Positions 23,194-31,013 of a stretch of 39,239 nt of DNA are shown one piece after another. The stretch is from Phycisphaerae bacterium (GTDB lineage Bacteria > Planctomycetota > Phycisphaerae > Sedimentisphaerales > Anaerohalosphaeraceae). Position numbers and translations under genes: made by a program. The first letter of the stretch is position 1. Each line of letters starts with the position of its first letter. The notes under the pieces are model-generated. The model was not told the origin of the DNA. It worked only from the letters and a program-made list of their open reading frames with translations, and searched no databases. Location of the stretch: contig JAAYCR010000079.1 of the NCBI GenBank assembly GCA_012729675.1, forward strand, positions 1 through 39,239, given 5' to 3'.

Positions 23194-23724
23194 TTATTCT
23201 TCCGCGTCGTGTTCGGGGTAAATCAATTCATCCACCGCATAATTCCATGCCGCTGCCTTGGCCAGGAGGTCGTTCAGCACGGTCTCGTCAAGCGTCGGCG
23301 TACGGGACAGAATCCACAAATACCCCCGGCTGCTGCTGGCAACCATTGCGTATTGGTAATCGACTTTGTCGAGGGCGATGATGTGGTAGTCGGCCCAGAA
23401 CGGACGAAAGAAGCTGACTTTCAGGCTGCCGACGGATGAATCGCCAGCCGGCCGGGCAACGGCACGGGCGGAGCGCCACTGCTCTTTGGCGTCATCATAG
23501 CCGCGATTGACCACATCGATTCGCCCGTCCTCACGCAGCGAATACTCCGCCGTCACCCGCGACAGCCCCCGCTGAAACGAATGATCCAGGCGGGCAATCT
23601 CATACCACGTCCCCAAGTACCGCTCCAGTTCAAACCCCTCAACAACCGTTACCCCATCCGGAACCCCCGAACACCCGATCAGTATCAATACCGTCACGAT
23701 TAACAATGCGATTCGCTTTTTCAT
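23194..23724 (-). CDS. blc: Outer-membrane lipocalin, Blc type
   Basis: A lipoprotein signal ends in LILIGC (Cys18), with Ser at +2 favouring the outer membrane. The lipocalin GxW motif is LGTWYEIARLDHSFQRGL, followed by VTAEYSLREDGRIDVVNRG and the second signature YLWILSRTPTLDE. Length (176 aa) matches bacterial Blc proteins, which bind fatty acids or lysophospholipids and help maintain the envelope. It is convergent with cls, also a lipid gene, but no operon link exists. Confidence 0.92.
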   Translation of the reverse strand: MKKRIALLIVTVLILIGCSGVPDGVTVVEGFELERYLGTWYEIARLDHSFQRGLSRVTAEYSLREDGRIDVVNRGYDDAKEQWRSARAVARPAGDSSVGSLKVSFFRPFWADYHIIALDKVDYQYAMVASSSRGYLWILSRTPTLDETVLNDLLAKAAAWNYAVDELIYPEHDAEE

Positions 23725-23742
23725 TTTACAGCCTTTCTTGAA

Positions 23743-23775
23743 ACCACAGATTTCACAGATTGACGCAGATTATTC
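23743..23775. repeat. Degenerate CACAGATT repeat
   Basis: CACAGATTT, CACAGATTGA and CGCAGATTAT repeat with a 9-10 nt step, just upstream of the lipocalin gene. The remainder of 23776-23962 shows no gene. Confidence 0.6.
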
Positions 23776-23962
23776 TCTGGTAATGATCAGTAAAGCCAAT
23801 ATACATTGCGTGGCTGGATAGGTTGATCACTCTTTGAGCATATTTTCAATCAATATTCGATAGCCCTCTCGTTAATAACCCATTCACTATTTGCCACGTT
23901 CGAATTTCTGTTCCCATTATTTCTGCCCTTTCTGTTACGGTATAAGTGCTCCTCAAACATTT

Positions 23963-24928
23963 TCAATCCGGCTGGTTTTGGAGGAGCATGAGGATGTCTT
24001 CTTTTTTGGGCAGTGCATCGTGGAGGCCGAAGCGGCTTCGGGCGAGTGTCTCGGCGGCAACGGCGAATTTGACGGCCATGTCGGGGTTATCGCCGCAGCC
24101 GTAGCAGGCGGCCAGCGCCCCGGCAAAGGCCGATTCGCAGCCGGTCTGATCCACCACCTCCAGCATTATGCCGGGGATGCGGCGATACCCCTGCCGGTCG
24201 ATGACCAATGCCCCGTGCCAGCCCATGCTGATGACGACGCACTTGGCGCCGCAGGCAATGATTTCGGTGCCGATTAATTTGAGATCGCCTTCGCCGCTGG
24301 AGCCGAGTTCCGAGCCGCAAACGACGCCATCAAACCGGAGCACCACGACATCGGCGTTGTAAAAATCGACCGACCAGTCGATGGTATGTAACACACGGCG
24401 ATCCACGGCGGGCAGACGGGCTTCGAGGACGACAGGCGTGTTGTGCATATGGGCGGTGCGAATGGCGGCGACAGCGGCGACGGGCGAAACCCCGTCACTG
24501 ATAAGACACACATCCGCGGCCTGAATAAGCTGCTCGGCGGCGGCGTATTCGATCTCATCGCGTCCCAGAACACGGTTGGCCCCGGCCGAGCGGCAGCTTC
24601 GGTTTTCGCCGTGGGCGTTGACCAGCGTTACGACGATGCCGGTGCTGATGGCCTGGGTCAGATAGACCAAGTCGGTACTAACGCCGAACCGCCGCAGGGC
24701 TTGCTTGATCATCTCTCCGAAGGCGTCCTCGCCGATCCGCGCCAGCAACCACACCTCACAGCCGCATAACGCCGACTGAATCGCCTCATTGACGCCAGCG
24801 CCGGTCGGCATACAGGAAAAGCCCGACCCTTCGACCGCCTTGCCCGGTTCGGGAAACGTGTCACATTTAACGGCCATGTCCACATACGCCGGGCCAATTA
24901 CCAAGACTTTGGGAATCCGTTCTGCCAT
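23963..24928 (-). CDS. PfkB/ribokinase-family protein lacking the catalytic Asp
   Basis: The PfkB sugar-kinase fold is clear: VIGPAYVDMAV at the N-terminus, PTGAGVNEAIQSALCG, and a late DQTGCESAFAGAL. In active members that last motif reads DTxGAGDxF with Asp as catalytic base. Here D260 is kept, but the Gly and catalytic Asp are E265 and S266. The protein may be inactive, a sugar sensor, or a kinase using another base. I start at ATG 24928 with GAGG eight bases upstream; a GTG at 24934 is also open. Length (321 aa) is normal. No adjacent sugar gene indicates a substrate. Confidence 0.8.
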   Translation of the reverse strand: MAERIPKVLVIGPAYVDMAVKCDTFPEPGKAVEGSGFSCMPTGAGVNEAIQSALCGCEVWLLARIGEDAFGEMIKQALRRFGVSTDLVYLTQAISTGIVVTLVNAHGENRSCRSAGANRVLGRDEIEYAAAEQLIQAADVCLISDGVSPVAAVAAIRTAHMHNTPVVLEARLPAVDRRVLHTIDWSVDFYNADVVVLRFDGVVCGSELGSSGEGDLKLIGTEIIACGAKCVVISMGWHGALVIDRQGYRRIPGIMLEVVDQTGCESAFAGALAACYGCGDNPDMAVKFAVAAETLARSRFGLHDALPKKEDILMLLQNQPD

Positions 24929-24978
24929 TGTCACATCCTCGTTTGCTCACTCTGAATTCATTGTGTATTCTATTCGTC

Positions 24979-25022
24979 CCGCCGGCATGCTGCATGTACA
25001 AGCCGGCTGGACGCCGGCGGTA
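24979..25022. repeat. CCGCCGGC/GCCGGCGG palindromic segment
   Basis: CCGCCGGC near 24980 pairs with GCCGGCGG near 25013-25020, with AGCCGGCT inside, in the gap between queC and the PfkB gene. It looks like a dispersed GC hairpin similar in style to those at 11063 and 16911. Confidence 0.45.
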
Positions 25023-25087
25023 CGGTCTTGCCACGATGCCATACTATAACGCGATTTGGCCGGGGATTAAAGTATTTTTTATCGGAA

Positions 25088-25774
25088 TCAGGCGTATTCC
25101 AGCGGGTCGGTCAACCCGGCCTCCTGAAAACCTTTTAGTCGCAGACGGCAAGCGTCGCAATGTCCGCAGGGTTGGCCGGACGGGGCCGGATCGTAGCAGC
25201 TATGCGTCAGGGCGTAATCTACCCCCAGCTCGACGCCCTTCCGAATAATCTCTGCCTTGCTCATCTCGATAATCGGCGTCTGAATCCGCAGATACCCCTG
25301 CCCCTGAACCGCCTTGGCGATGGCGAGATTGGCCATTGTCTCAAACGCGGCGATGTAGGCCGGGCGGCAATCGGGATAGCCGCTGTAATCGAGGGCATTG
25401 ACGCCGATGAAAATATCCCACACGCCCAGTACCTCGGCCCACGCAAGTGCGTAGCTGAGAAATATCGTGTTTCGTGCGGGAACATAAGTAATTGGAATAT
25501 CTTGATTTAGAGAATTTCTGTCTTTGGGGACGGCCAGTTTGACATCCGTCAAGGCCGAGCCGCCGAACGCAGCCAGATCGACGTCGACAATTCTGTGCTC
25601 CGCAGCCTGCATGGCGCAAGCAACACGGCGTGCGGCCTCGATCTCGCCGCTGTGCCGCTGGCCGTATCGGAAGGTCATCGCATAGCACCCAAACCCCTCC
25701 TGCTTTGCAATCGCCAGCGTGGTGGCCGAATCCAGCCCGCCGCTGAGCAAGACAATTGCGGATTTTGAAACCAT
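25088..25774 (-). CDS. queC: 7-cyano-7-deazaguanine synthase QueC
   Basis: QueC makes preQ0 from carboxydeazaguanine, ammonia and ATP in queuosine synthesis. The PP-loop is SGGLDS at about residues 11-16. [14 protein letters not shown] and [18 protein letters not shown] are family signatures, and four Cys (HSCYD...[10 protein letters not shown]) bind zinc at the C-terminus. The start at 25774 ([10 protein letters not shown]) fits the family; an upstream frame adds eight residues. It is divergent from queF, so both steps share one promoter region. Confidence 0.96.
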   Translation of the reverse strand: MVSKSAIVLLSGGLDSATTLAIAKQEGFGCYAMTFRYGQRHSGEIEAARRVACAMQAAEHRIVDVDLAAFGGSALTDVKLAVPKDRNSLNQDIPITYVPARNTIFLSYALAWAEVLGVWDIFIGVNALDYSGYPDCRPAYIAAFETMANLAIAKAVQGQGYLRIQTPIIEMSKAEIIRKGVELGVDYALTHSCYDPAPSGQPCGHCDACRLRLKGFQEAGLTDPLEYA

Positions 25775-25788
25775 TTTTGTTGAATTCC

Positions 25789-25817
25789 TTGAAAACAATT
25801 GTGATTCTGACTACAAT
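25789..25817 (+). promoter_or_regulatory. Promoter for queF
   Basis: TTGAAA (25789-25794), a 17-bp spacer and TACAAT (25812-25817) point to queF, leaving a leader of about 55 nt. I looked for a preQ1 riboswitch in the leader and saw none. Confidence 0.6.
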
Positions 25818-25879
25818 ACTGATTAGTTTAGCAATTTATTGAGCGAAAACCTATTATTTTTTGACAAAACGGCGAGATT

Positions 25880-26245
25880 ATGAGCGATAAACCGACCCTT
25901 GAACTCTTTGAAAACCCGCGACCCGGCAGGGATTATACGATTACGATTCACTGTCCGGAATTTACCAGCGTCTGCCCCAAGACGGGACAGCCGGATTTCG
26001 GGGAGATTGTGATCGACTATATACCGGACAAGATGTGTATTGAATTGAAAAGTCTGAAATTTTATTTGCAGAGTTTTCGTAACCAAGGTATTTTTTACGA
26101 ACGATTGACCAATGATATCCTGGACGATCTTGTCTCGGCGTGCCGGCCGCGGTGGATGCGGATCACCTCGGCGTTTACGCCGCGCGGAGGCATCACGACT
26201 GAGGTACGCGCCGATTACCAGCAGGAATACGCTGCTGAACAATAA
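25880..26245 (+). CDS. queF: NADPH-dependent preQ0 reductase QueF
   Basis: QueF reduces the nitrile of preQ0 to preQ1. The short single-domain form (121 aa) is present, with the nucleophile C32 in [13 protein letters not shown], the nearby Asp, and the [16 protein letters not shown] motif that binds NADPH/substrate. GGCGAG precedes the ATG. It is divergent from queC and followed after 47 bp by the zinc-ribbon gene, possibly in one transcript. Confidence 0.96.
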   Translation: MSDKPTLELFENPRPGRDYTITIHCPEFTSVCPKTGQPDFGEIVIDYIPDKMCIELKSLKFYLQSFRNQGIFYERLTNDILDDLVSACRPRWMRITSAFTPRGGITTEVRADYQQEYAAEQ

Positions 26246-26292
26246 AAGCCGCTGAGGCTGTCGCGGAAACCCCAAAAAGTGAGGGTAACATT

Positions 26293-26805
26293 ATGACAAT
26301 CAGCTTTCACTGTGAATCATGCAAGCAAAAAATCAAGGCGCCGGACGCTACGGGCGGCAAGTGGGGCAAGTGCCCCTATTGCAAACACCGATGCTATATC
26401 CCCCTGCCGCCGTCGGACGATGAGCCGGAATTAAAGCTGATGCCGATCGATGATGCGGAAGAAACGCAGATGACCGATCTGATGCGTCAGACGCATGAAC
26501 TGTCCCAAAAAATTTTGCGTCAGCGCGAGGCCATGGAAGACGCTCAGGAGAGCGACCCCAATACCCAAAAAGATATCGAGAAAGATATGATCAAAAAAGG
26601 CATTTTGTACCTGAGGCTGATGGCCGACGGGGAACTGACACAGGCGGAGAAGATATTTGAACAGCTACGACGGCACAAAAAGGCTTCGCTGCGGATTCTC
26701 GGCAGTATGGCGCGGGCCGAGCGACCGGAGCCGGAGTTGGCCGACATTGCCAACGGCGTGCTTCAGGGGCTGATTCGGGATGCATCGGGGAAGTTGAGTT
26801 CGTAG
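26293..26805 (+). CDS. Zinc-ribbon protein, 170 aa, unknown role
   Basis: An N-terminal Cys4 ribbon (CESCKQKIKAPD...CPYCKHRC) occupies about residues 8-35. A proline-rich linker and a long acidic helical region follow (about 55-165), with no membrane segment. Such short ribbon-plus-helix proteins are common in Planctomycetota, but no function is known to me. A good ribosome site (GAGGGTAA) precedes the ATG. Confidence 0.75.
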   Translation: MTISFHCESCKQKIKAPDATGGKWGKCPYCKHRCYIPLPPSDDEPELKLMPIDDAEETQMTDLMRQTHELSQKILRQREAMEDAQESDPNTQKDIEKDMIKKGILYLRLMADGELTQAEKIFEQLRRHKKASLRILGSMARAERPEPELADIANGVLQGLIRDASGKLSS

Positions 26806-26946
26806 CTTTTGCTGTCATTTCGCGTAAAAGCGTTTTATGTTTTTTCGGCCATAGGAAAACGTAAAAGATGGGGGCTGGGTCGGGAAACGAAAATACTTGG
26901 GAGACTCTCCCATCGGTCTGCTGCGCAGAGCCGATGCCACCCAACC

Positions 26947-26981
26947 TTAGTTCGTAGTTTATAGTTCGAAGTTTGTAGTTG
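26947..26981. repeat. Five heptads (TTAGTTC type)
   Basis: TTAGTTC, GTAGTTT, ATAGTTC, GAAGTTT and GTAGTTG are in exact register in the convergent gap before comF. A degenerate hairpin (ATCGGTCTGC/GCAGAGCCGAT) lies just to the left near 26913-26936. Confidence 0.8.
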
Positions 26982-26992
26982 CAGCAACGACG

Positions 26993-27766
26993 TTATTTGG
27001 GGTCGGAATAGGCGACGGCGGCGACGACGGCATAGACGTGTTTGGCCCCGGCTGCTTTGAGGACTTTGGCGCATTCGGTCAGCGTGGCGCCGCTGGTGGT
27101 GATATCATCGACCAGAGCGATGGTTTTGCCGTCGAAGGGGTGTCCCTGCCGCACGGCAAAGGCATTTTTGACGTTGCGTCGGCGCTGGGCTTCGGAGAGA
27201 TTCCACTGGCGTTTGGTATAGCGGGTGCGCACCAAGTCGGTGCTGATGCGGGCGGGGGCAGCGCAGAGGCCGCGGGACAGATAGAGCGACTGATTAAAGC
27301 CGCGTTCGAGACGGCGACGCCAATGCAGGGGAACGGGGACAAAATAATCTATGCGGCGTGCCCAACCACTGACGGCCAGGGCGTCTTTCATCATGCCGCT
27401 GATTCGCCCGGCGTACTCGGTGCGCTGGTGGAACTTGAAGGCCAGCACAAGGCTGCGCAGCGCCGACTCATACAGCCCGGCGCGGATCGTGCCGTCAAAG
27501 GCCAGGTCTTCGTCCTGACAGGCCCCGCAGCGATTGTTGACGATGCCGAAGGGGCTGGCGTTGCGTCCGCACCGTCGGCAATAGTCGGCGGCGGTGCAGC
27601 GGGTCAGTTCCTGCCAGCAAGCGGGACACAGCCCGTCGTCGTCGCGGCGGATGGGCGTCTGACACAGCACACAATGTGGGGGAAACAGCAAACATTCCAG
27701 CCCCTCGACCCCCCGCGAGAGAATGCCCTTGAGCCGCGCAACCGGATTGGACTGCCGTGTTTGCAT
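26993..27766 (-). CDS. comF: ComF-family phosphoribosyltransferase-like protein
   Basis: An N-terminal Cys4 zinc finger (CVLCQTPI...CPAC) and a second Cys cluster (CRRCGR...CGAC) precede a type I PRTase-like domain. Its VDDITTSGATL loop binds phosphoribosyl groups in relatives. The motif PVPLHWRRRLERGFNQS is characteristic of ComF. Length (257 aa) is usual. ComF proteins help bring transforming DNA into the cytoplasm. It lies 70 bp behind the pseudopilin gene on the same strand and may be read with it, though the pseudopilin belongs to the B12-linked group. Confidence 0.92.
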   Translation of the reverse strand: MQTRQSNPVARLKGILSRGVEGLECLLFPPHCVLCQTPIRRDDDGLCPACWQELTRCTAADYCRRCGRNASPFGIVNNRCGACQDEDLAFDGTIRAGLYESALRSLVLAFKFHQRTEYAGRISGMMKDALAVSGWARRIDYFVPVPLHWRRRLERGFNQSLYLSRGLCAAPARISTDLVRTRYTKRQWNLSEAQRRRNVKNAFAVRQGHPFDGKTIALVDDITTSGATLTECAKVLKAAGAKHVYAVVAAVAYSDPK

Positions 27767-27835
27767 ACACGAAACTATACACGGCGAGGCGACAAAAGGA
27801 AAGTGAAATGTGTGATCGAAAAACGCCGTGCCCCC

Positions 27836-28693
27836 CTACCGGGTTTTGTAGGCGGAGTTGTCGGGAGAAAGAAAACCAATGGGCGAACGAAGATTCTGAA
27901 GGTTGTAGTCCTCAAGGATTTGCTGATGACGAGCAGGGTCGATATGGGTAGAGATGTCGGACGATGACGAAACGCTGCCGTCCGCCCAAGCGACATTGGT
28001 GCGCCGGTTATGGCGAAAGCCCTGTGCGCCGGCGTATCGACCGCTGAAGGACAAGTCCCCCTCGCTGCGTAAAGGGGCACGCATAAATTTGTTGGCTCCG
28101 TTTGTGCTTTGTCCGTCGCCGAAGACCGCCGTGGAGGCCAGTTGGGCCATTCGGTCGCGTCGGGCAGGTTGTGTGATCGTTTCCCATTGGCCGTGTCCAA
28201 TGTAGCTGGTGTTGTAGTTGTAGCCGGTGTAGGGGTCATAAGCGGTGTTGGAAGCGCCGCGAAAAGAGGGGCATTGATGAATTTTGTCGATGGTTTCGCC
28301 CTGCCATAAGAGGCCCGGCTCCACCGTCACAGCGGCAGGAGCGTCCGGCAGGGTGAGCGGGTCAACGACACCGAGATCCGCATTCAAGGCGGCTGGGGCG
28401 GGTGTACGCAGGGTGAAATCCCAGTTGTATTGAATGGTCTCGTTGTCACCGTGCCAGGTATAATAGGCAATGGGAAAAAAACCGTTGTTGTTTTCAGTAT
28501 AAACCACCGCGGCGATCATCATCTGGCGGAGATTGCTTTGGCAATAGATGGATTCGGCCTGCTGCTTGGCACGGTTCAGCGAGGGCAGCATCACCGAAAG
28601 CAGAAGCGAAATAATGGCAATCACGACCAGAAGTTCAATCAGCGTAAAGCCATTTTCTTTGCGGCCAAGATTCAATCGCTTGTTCAGCATCAT
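27836..28693 (-). CDS. Pseudopilin of the H-X9-DG type, third gene of the B12-linked operon
   Basis: The type IV pilin-like leader RKENGFTLIELLVVIAIISL places the prepilin cleavage site after Gly (about residue 14), followed by one hydrophobic helix. Near the C-terminus RHNRRTNVAWADG fits the planctomycete H-X9-DG motif exactly. Such proteins are envelope or secretion-system pseudopilins found in many copies in Planctomycetota. The start is ATG 28693 or 28690. It lies 41 bp behind the dockerin-tailed gene, so it should be under the same cobalamin riboswitch. Two Cys (IYCQSN, HQCPSF) may form a disulfide. Confidence 0.88.
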   Translation of the reverse strand: MMLNKRLNLGRKENGFTLIELLVVIAIISLLLSVMLPSLNRAKQQAESIYCQSNLRQMMIAAVVYTENNNGFFPIAYYTWHGDNETIQYNWDFTLRTPAPAALNADLGVVDPLTLPDAPAAVTVEPGLLWQGETIDKIHQCPSFRGASNTAYDPYTGYNYNTSYIGHGQWETITQPARRDRMAQLASTAVFGDGQSTNGANKFMRAPLRSEGDLSFSGRYAGAQGFRHNRRTNVAWADGSVSSSSDISTHIDPARHQQILEDYNLQNLRSPIGFLSPDNSAYKTR

Positions 28694-28734
28694 GATTTGT
28701 ATCGCCTTAAGGGCGTAACGGCTCAATCACAGGG

Positions 28735-29685
28735 TTACGGGTCGCAATTCCAAGTACACGTCATCCAGTTTTCGGCGAGAACCGCAAAATCCGCCAGATC
28801 GACACGGCAGTCGCGGTCAATATCGCCCGGTGGAAAGGGGTGTTTGTAATCGCCGCAGGCGGCAACATCGGCAATCGCATCGACCTCGCCCCATTCGTCG
28901 CTGGTGAGCTTGACATACTTGAACCACCTGCGCCCGGTTTCAGGATCAATCCTGAGGGCGTCGTAATCGTTGGGATCGAGCCATTGCAGATCGAAGCCCG
29001 CTCCCCCTGCCGAGCCGTCGTAAAGCGCAATGGCTTCGGGAACGGACAGGCCGGCAAAGTCGGCCAGCGTCAGAGTCGGATCGACAGGCCGAAGAAAATC
29101 CAGCGGCTTGCCCCATTGCCTGCTGACGCTGTCCCATGCAAAAGCCTGGGTCGGAAACAGCCCACCGGCGACAATGCCTTCGGGGAATGTAAACCAAGGG
29201 CCGTTGGGGTCTTGGGCGACACTGACCGTGACCCATTCGTCATTGATTGACGCCGGATGCGTCAGATAGACCGAGTTCATATCGGTTGTCGGCGTCAGGT
29301 AGTCGTTCGCTCCGCTCCATTGTCGTTCGAAAAAAGTATTGCTGAACACAATGAAATCAATGCCATGCGGATTGTTTATATCGTCGGCGATTATATGGTT
29401 AAACCCCACGATCACTTCACTGCCGAAGCCAAGGGTCAAAACGGTGCGGCCCCCTTCGGGCGTTACGTTCCATGCGCCATAGACCAGCGACACAGGGAAG
29501 TTTTTGCCTGTATCGCGTACATAGGGAGTCGGCGGGCCGAGTACTGCGCCGGGTTGATCATAAGGATATGAGCCAAATGGTCCGCTGTACGAAATCAGCG
29601 TGTCTGCGAAATCCGAGCCGGCAGACAGACCGCTTAGAAACACCCACAGGGCAACGATACAGAATGTTAATGTCATTTTTCTCAT
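28735..29685 (-). CDS. Exported surface protein with dockerin-like tail, second gene of the B12-linked operon
   Basis: A signal peptide (about residues 1-24) precedes a beta-rich domain in which a bracketed region reads YGAWNVTPEGGRTVLTLGFG, then NNPHGIDFIVFSNTFF and SINDEWVTVSVAQDPNGPW. The last 30 residues, GDIDRDCRVDLADFAVL plus ENWMTC, match the Ca-binding dockerin-like tail common in Phycisphaerae exported proteins. The family is not named to me, but proteins of this shape are often surface-exposed. AAGGAA seven bases before ATG 29685 supports the start. A strong hairpin lies between it and the PEP-CTERM gene. Confidence 0.82.
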   Translation of the reverse strand: MRKMTLTFCIVALWVFLSGLSAGSDFADTLISYSGPFGSYPYDQPGAVLGPPTPYVRDTGKNFPVSLVYGAWNVTPEGGRTVLTLGFGSEVIVGFNHIIADDINNPHGIDFIVFSNTFFERQWSGANDYLTPTTDMNSVYLTHPASINDEWVTVSVAQDPNGPWFTFPEGIVAGGLFPTQAFAWDSVSRQWGKPLDFLRPVDPTLTLADFAGLSVPEAIALYDGSAGGAGFDLQWLDPNDYDALRIDPETGRRWFKYVKLTSDEWGEVDAIADVAACGDYKHPFPPGDIDRDCRVDLADFAVLAENWMTCTWNCDP

Positions 29686-29703
29686 TGTCAGGTTCCTTCA
29701 CAA

Positions 29704-29732
29704 CCGGGGCAGGCTGCCTCAGCCCGCCCCGG
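29704..29732 (-). repeat. Strong hairpin between the first two genes of the B12-linked operon
   Basis: CCGGGGC/GCCCCGG encloses GGCTG/CAGCC with one A-C mismatch, making a 13-step stem and a 3-nt loop. It has no T-run and lies 18 bp before the next ATG. It could stabilise the upstream mRNA or lower expression of the following genes. Confidence 0.65.
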
Positions 29733-29743
29733 CCGGAGATGAT

Positions 29744-30298
29744 TTACGTTCTGCGCATACGCCCCCGCATGGCCGCCCCGCACCCCATCAACACCGCCGT
29801 TATCGGTTCGGGAATCGGCATTTGGCCGGGTTGGCGATAGGCGTCCCAGTCGGGCGAATAATTCGTCCAAACCCAGCTATCCCAGCTTCCATCCGTCAGG
29901 TTACGCATATCGACGGCGCCGCCGCTCTGCTGCCAGTCTTGACCATTTGCGCTGATGTAATAGTGCCAGCCTGCAAAGTCCTGACCATAATCGTACGCCA
30001 CCGCGCCGGGATACTCAAACCCCGTCACCATAAAACCCCAGGAGTACGTCGTAATCAGAACGTTCAAATCGCCCGCCGCATCCACTGCCTGCAGCGCATC
30101 CCATCCTGTCGCTTCTCCGTCCCAGCGGTACTCAAACACAAACGCCTGAGTGTAATCAAAATCAATGACAATCGTTGCCGTCTGGCTGCCGTCTCCGGCA
30201 GAGTACTCTGCCGGGCCCGTATAGATTATCCCGGCAGACAGGACTGTCGAAATCAGCATGACCATTACAAACTCCAACACGATAGTATTACTTTTCAT
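29744..30298 (-). CDS. PEP-CTERM surface protein, first gene of the B12-linked operon
   Basis: 184 aa from ATG 30298, with GGAG four bases upstream. A signal peptide covers about residues 1-22. The core is rich in Trp, Tyr and Gly (FEYRWDGEATGWDALQAVDA, then GWHYYISANGQDWQQSG). The C-terminus PIPEPITAVL...RGRMRR is a PEP-CTERM sorting tail (PEP, short hydrophobic stretch, basic end). An exosortase should cut it and release or anchor the protein at the surface. The W/NG pattern faintly recalls DUF4430/transcobalamin-like domains, which would suit B12 binding; that is an inference. The riboswitch lies about 390 bp upstream. Confidence 0.85.
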   Translation of the reverse strand: MKSNTIVLEFVMVMLISTVLSAGIIYTGPAEYSAGDGSQTATIVIDFDYTQAFVFEYRWDGEATGWDALQAVDAAGDLNVLITTYSWGFMVTGFEYPGAVAYDYGQDFAGWHYYISANGQDWQQSGGAVDMRNLTDGSWDSWVWTNYSPDWDAYRQPGQMPIPEPITAVLMGCGAAMRGRMRRT

Positions 30299-30340
30299 TG
30301 TACTCCAAAACCTTTCCTGATGTTTATTGTATTCCATTTA

Positions 30341-30481
30341 TTACCATTTAACATTCCTGTGCCGGGTTGGCTGCGGTCGTCGGCAGACCCAAACGACCGC
30401 AGCCTCCCTGCTTGCTTCGATTTTCGGCATCCGACCGAAAATCACGGAAATAATAACGCAACCTTTTGAACAGTTGTACAT
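30341..30481 (-). CDS. Possible 46-aa leader ORF
   Basis: A perfect AAGGAGGT lies 12 bases before ATG 30481, farther than usual. The frame runs for 46 residues, rich in Arg and with three Cys, and ends 42 bp before the PEP-CTERM start. Its DNA contains the 30369 hairpin. It may be a leader peptide or chance; there is no family. Confidence 0.2.
   Translation of the reverse strand: MYNCSKGCVIISVIFGRMPKIEASREAAVVWVCRRPQPTRHRNVKW
30369..30404 (-). repeat. Perfect 12-bp hairpin in the PEP-CTERM leader
   Basis: GGCTGCGGTCGT and ACGACCGCAGCC flank a 12-nt loop, between the riboswitch terminator and the PEP-CTERM start. It may influence mRNA stability or translation; no T-run follows. Confidence 0.6.
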
Positions 30482-30537
30482 AATCTGACGGGCACCTCCT
30501 TTTGCGGCTCTGTTTGGCGAAGGGTCCGACACAGGCA

Positions 30538-30576
30538 ATAAAAAAAGCCGCTGCTCCCGCGAAGGGAGCAACGGCT
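30538..30576 (-). terminator. Intrinsic terminator below the cobalamin riboswitch
   Basis: AGCCG/CGGCT with TGCTCCC/GGGAGCA around a short loop forms a strong stem with one mismatch. On the - strand it is followed by a T-run (about seven T's). It stands about 110 nt after the aptamer and before the PEP-CTERM gene, as expected if bound cobalamin stops transcription. The long distance could mean the link is indirect. Confidence 0.85.
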
Positions 30577-30683
30577 TATGCGTTGTCTATCTGAATCAGC
30601 GTCCGACCCGGCAAATCAAACCCCTTGCCGCCGGCCAGCCGACGCACTACCCTGTTCCAATCGCGAGAACACACGTACACGTG

Positions 30684-30898
30684 TTGGTACTAAGGCAGGT
30701 TTTCTGACTCGCATCCTACCGCCAGGCCCCTTCCCATCCGCGGCAGCGGACAGTGGGACGAAATGCCTGTCGGATTCGGCCAAGGAAACGCCCTTGACCG
30801 GCGAACGCACACAGCGGCGCGACCGTCACGGATTTTCACCGTGTTCCCGTTTATGCATATTCAGCCGCACACAAGCGGCCGAACCTTACACCAATAGT
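30684..30898 (-). ncRNA. Cobalamin (B12) riboswitch aptamer
   Basis: The - strand reads through the conserved parts of the RF00174-type aptamer: AACGGGAACACGGTG, AAATCCGTGACGGTCGCGCC, CCCACTG (30757-30751), GGGAAGG, and the B12 box AGTCAGAAAACCTGCCT (30709-30693). It lies downstream of its own candidate promoter (30923-30950) and upstream of the terminator and the three surface-protein genes. With B12 present, such switches usually shut off transport or synthesis genes. Confidence 0.92.
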
Positions 30899-30922
30899 TA
30901 GAGTTTTCAAAGAACAAACGCT

Positions 30923-30950
30923 ACTGTATCGGACATCGCAGATTTTGCAA
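30923..30950 (-). promoter_or_regulatory. Candidate promoter of the riboswitch operon
   Basis: TTGCAA (30950-30945), a 16-bp spacer and TACAGT (30928-30923) on the - strand would start transcription near 30916, just before the aptamer. The terminator of the exopolysaccharide operon lies directly upstream, so the two operons are separate. Confidence 0.5.
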
Positions 30951-30986
30951 TAAAAAAATCCTGCGGCTCGAAAAAACAGCAGGATT
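30950..30986 (-). terminator. Intrinsic terminator of the exopolysaccharide operon
   Basis: AATCCTGC and GCAGGATT flank a 14-nt loop. On the - strand a run of T's follows (30957-30951), 28 bp after the sugar transferase stop. Confidence 0.85.
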
Positions 30987-31013
30987 GGAACAATTCATTA
31001 TGTAAGCCGTCTA

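Noticed and set aside
25818-25879. preQ1 riboswitch before queF
   Set aside because: The leader lacks the C-rich loop and A-rich tail of the known preQ1 classes.
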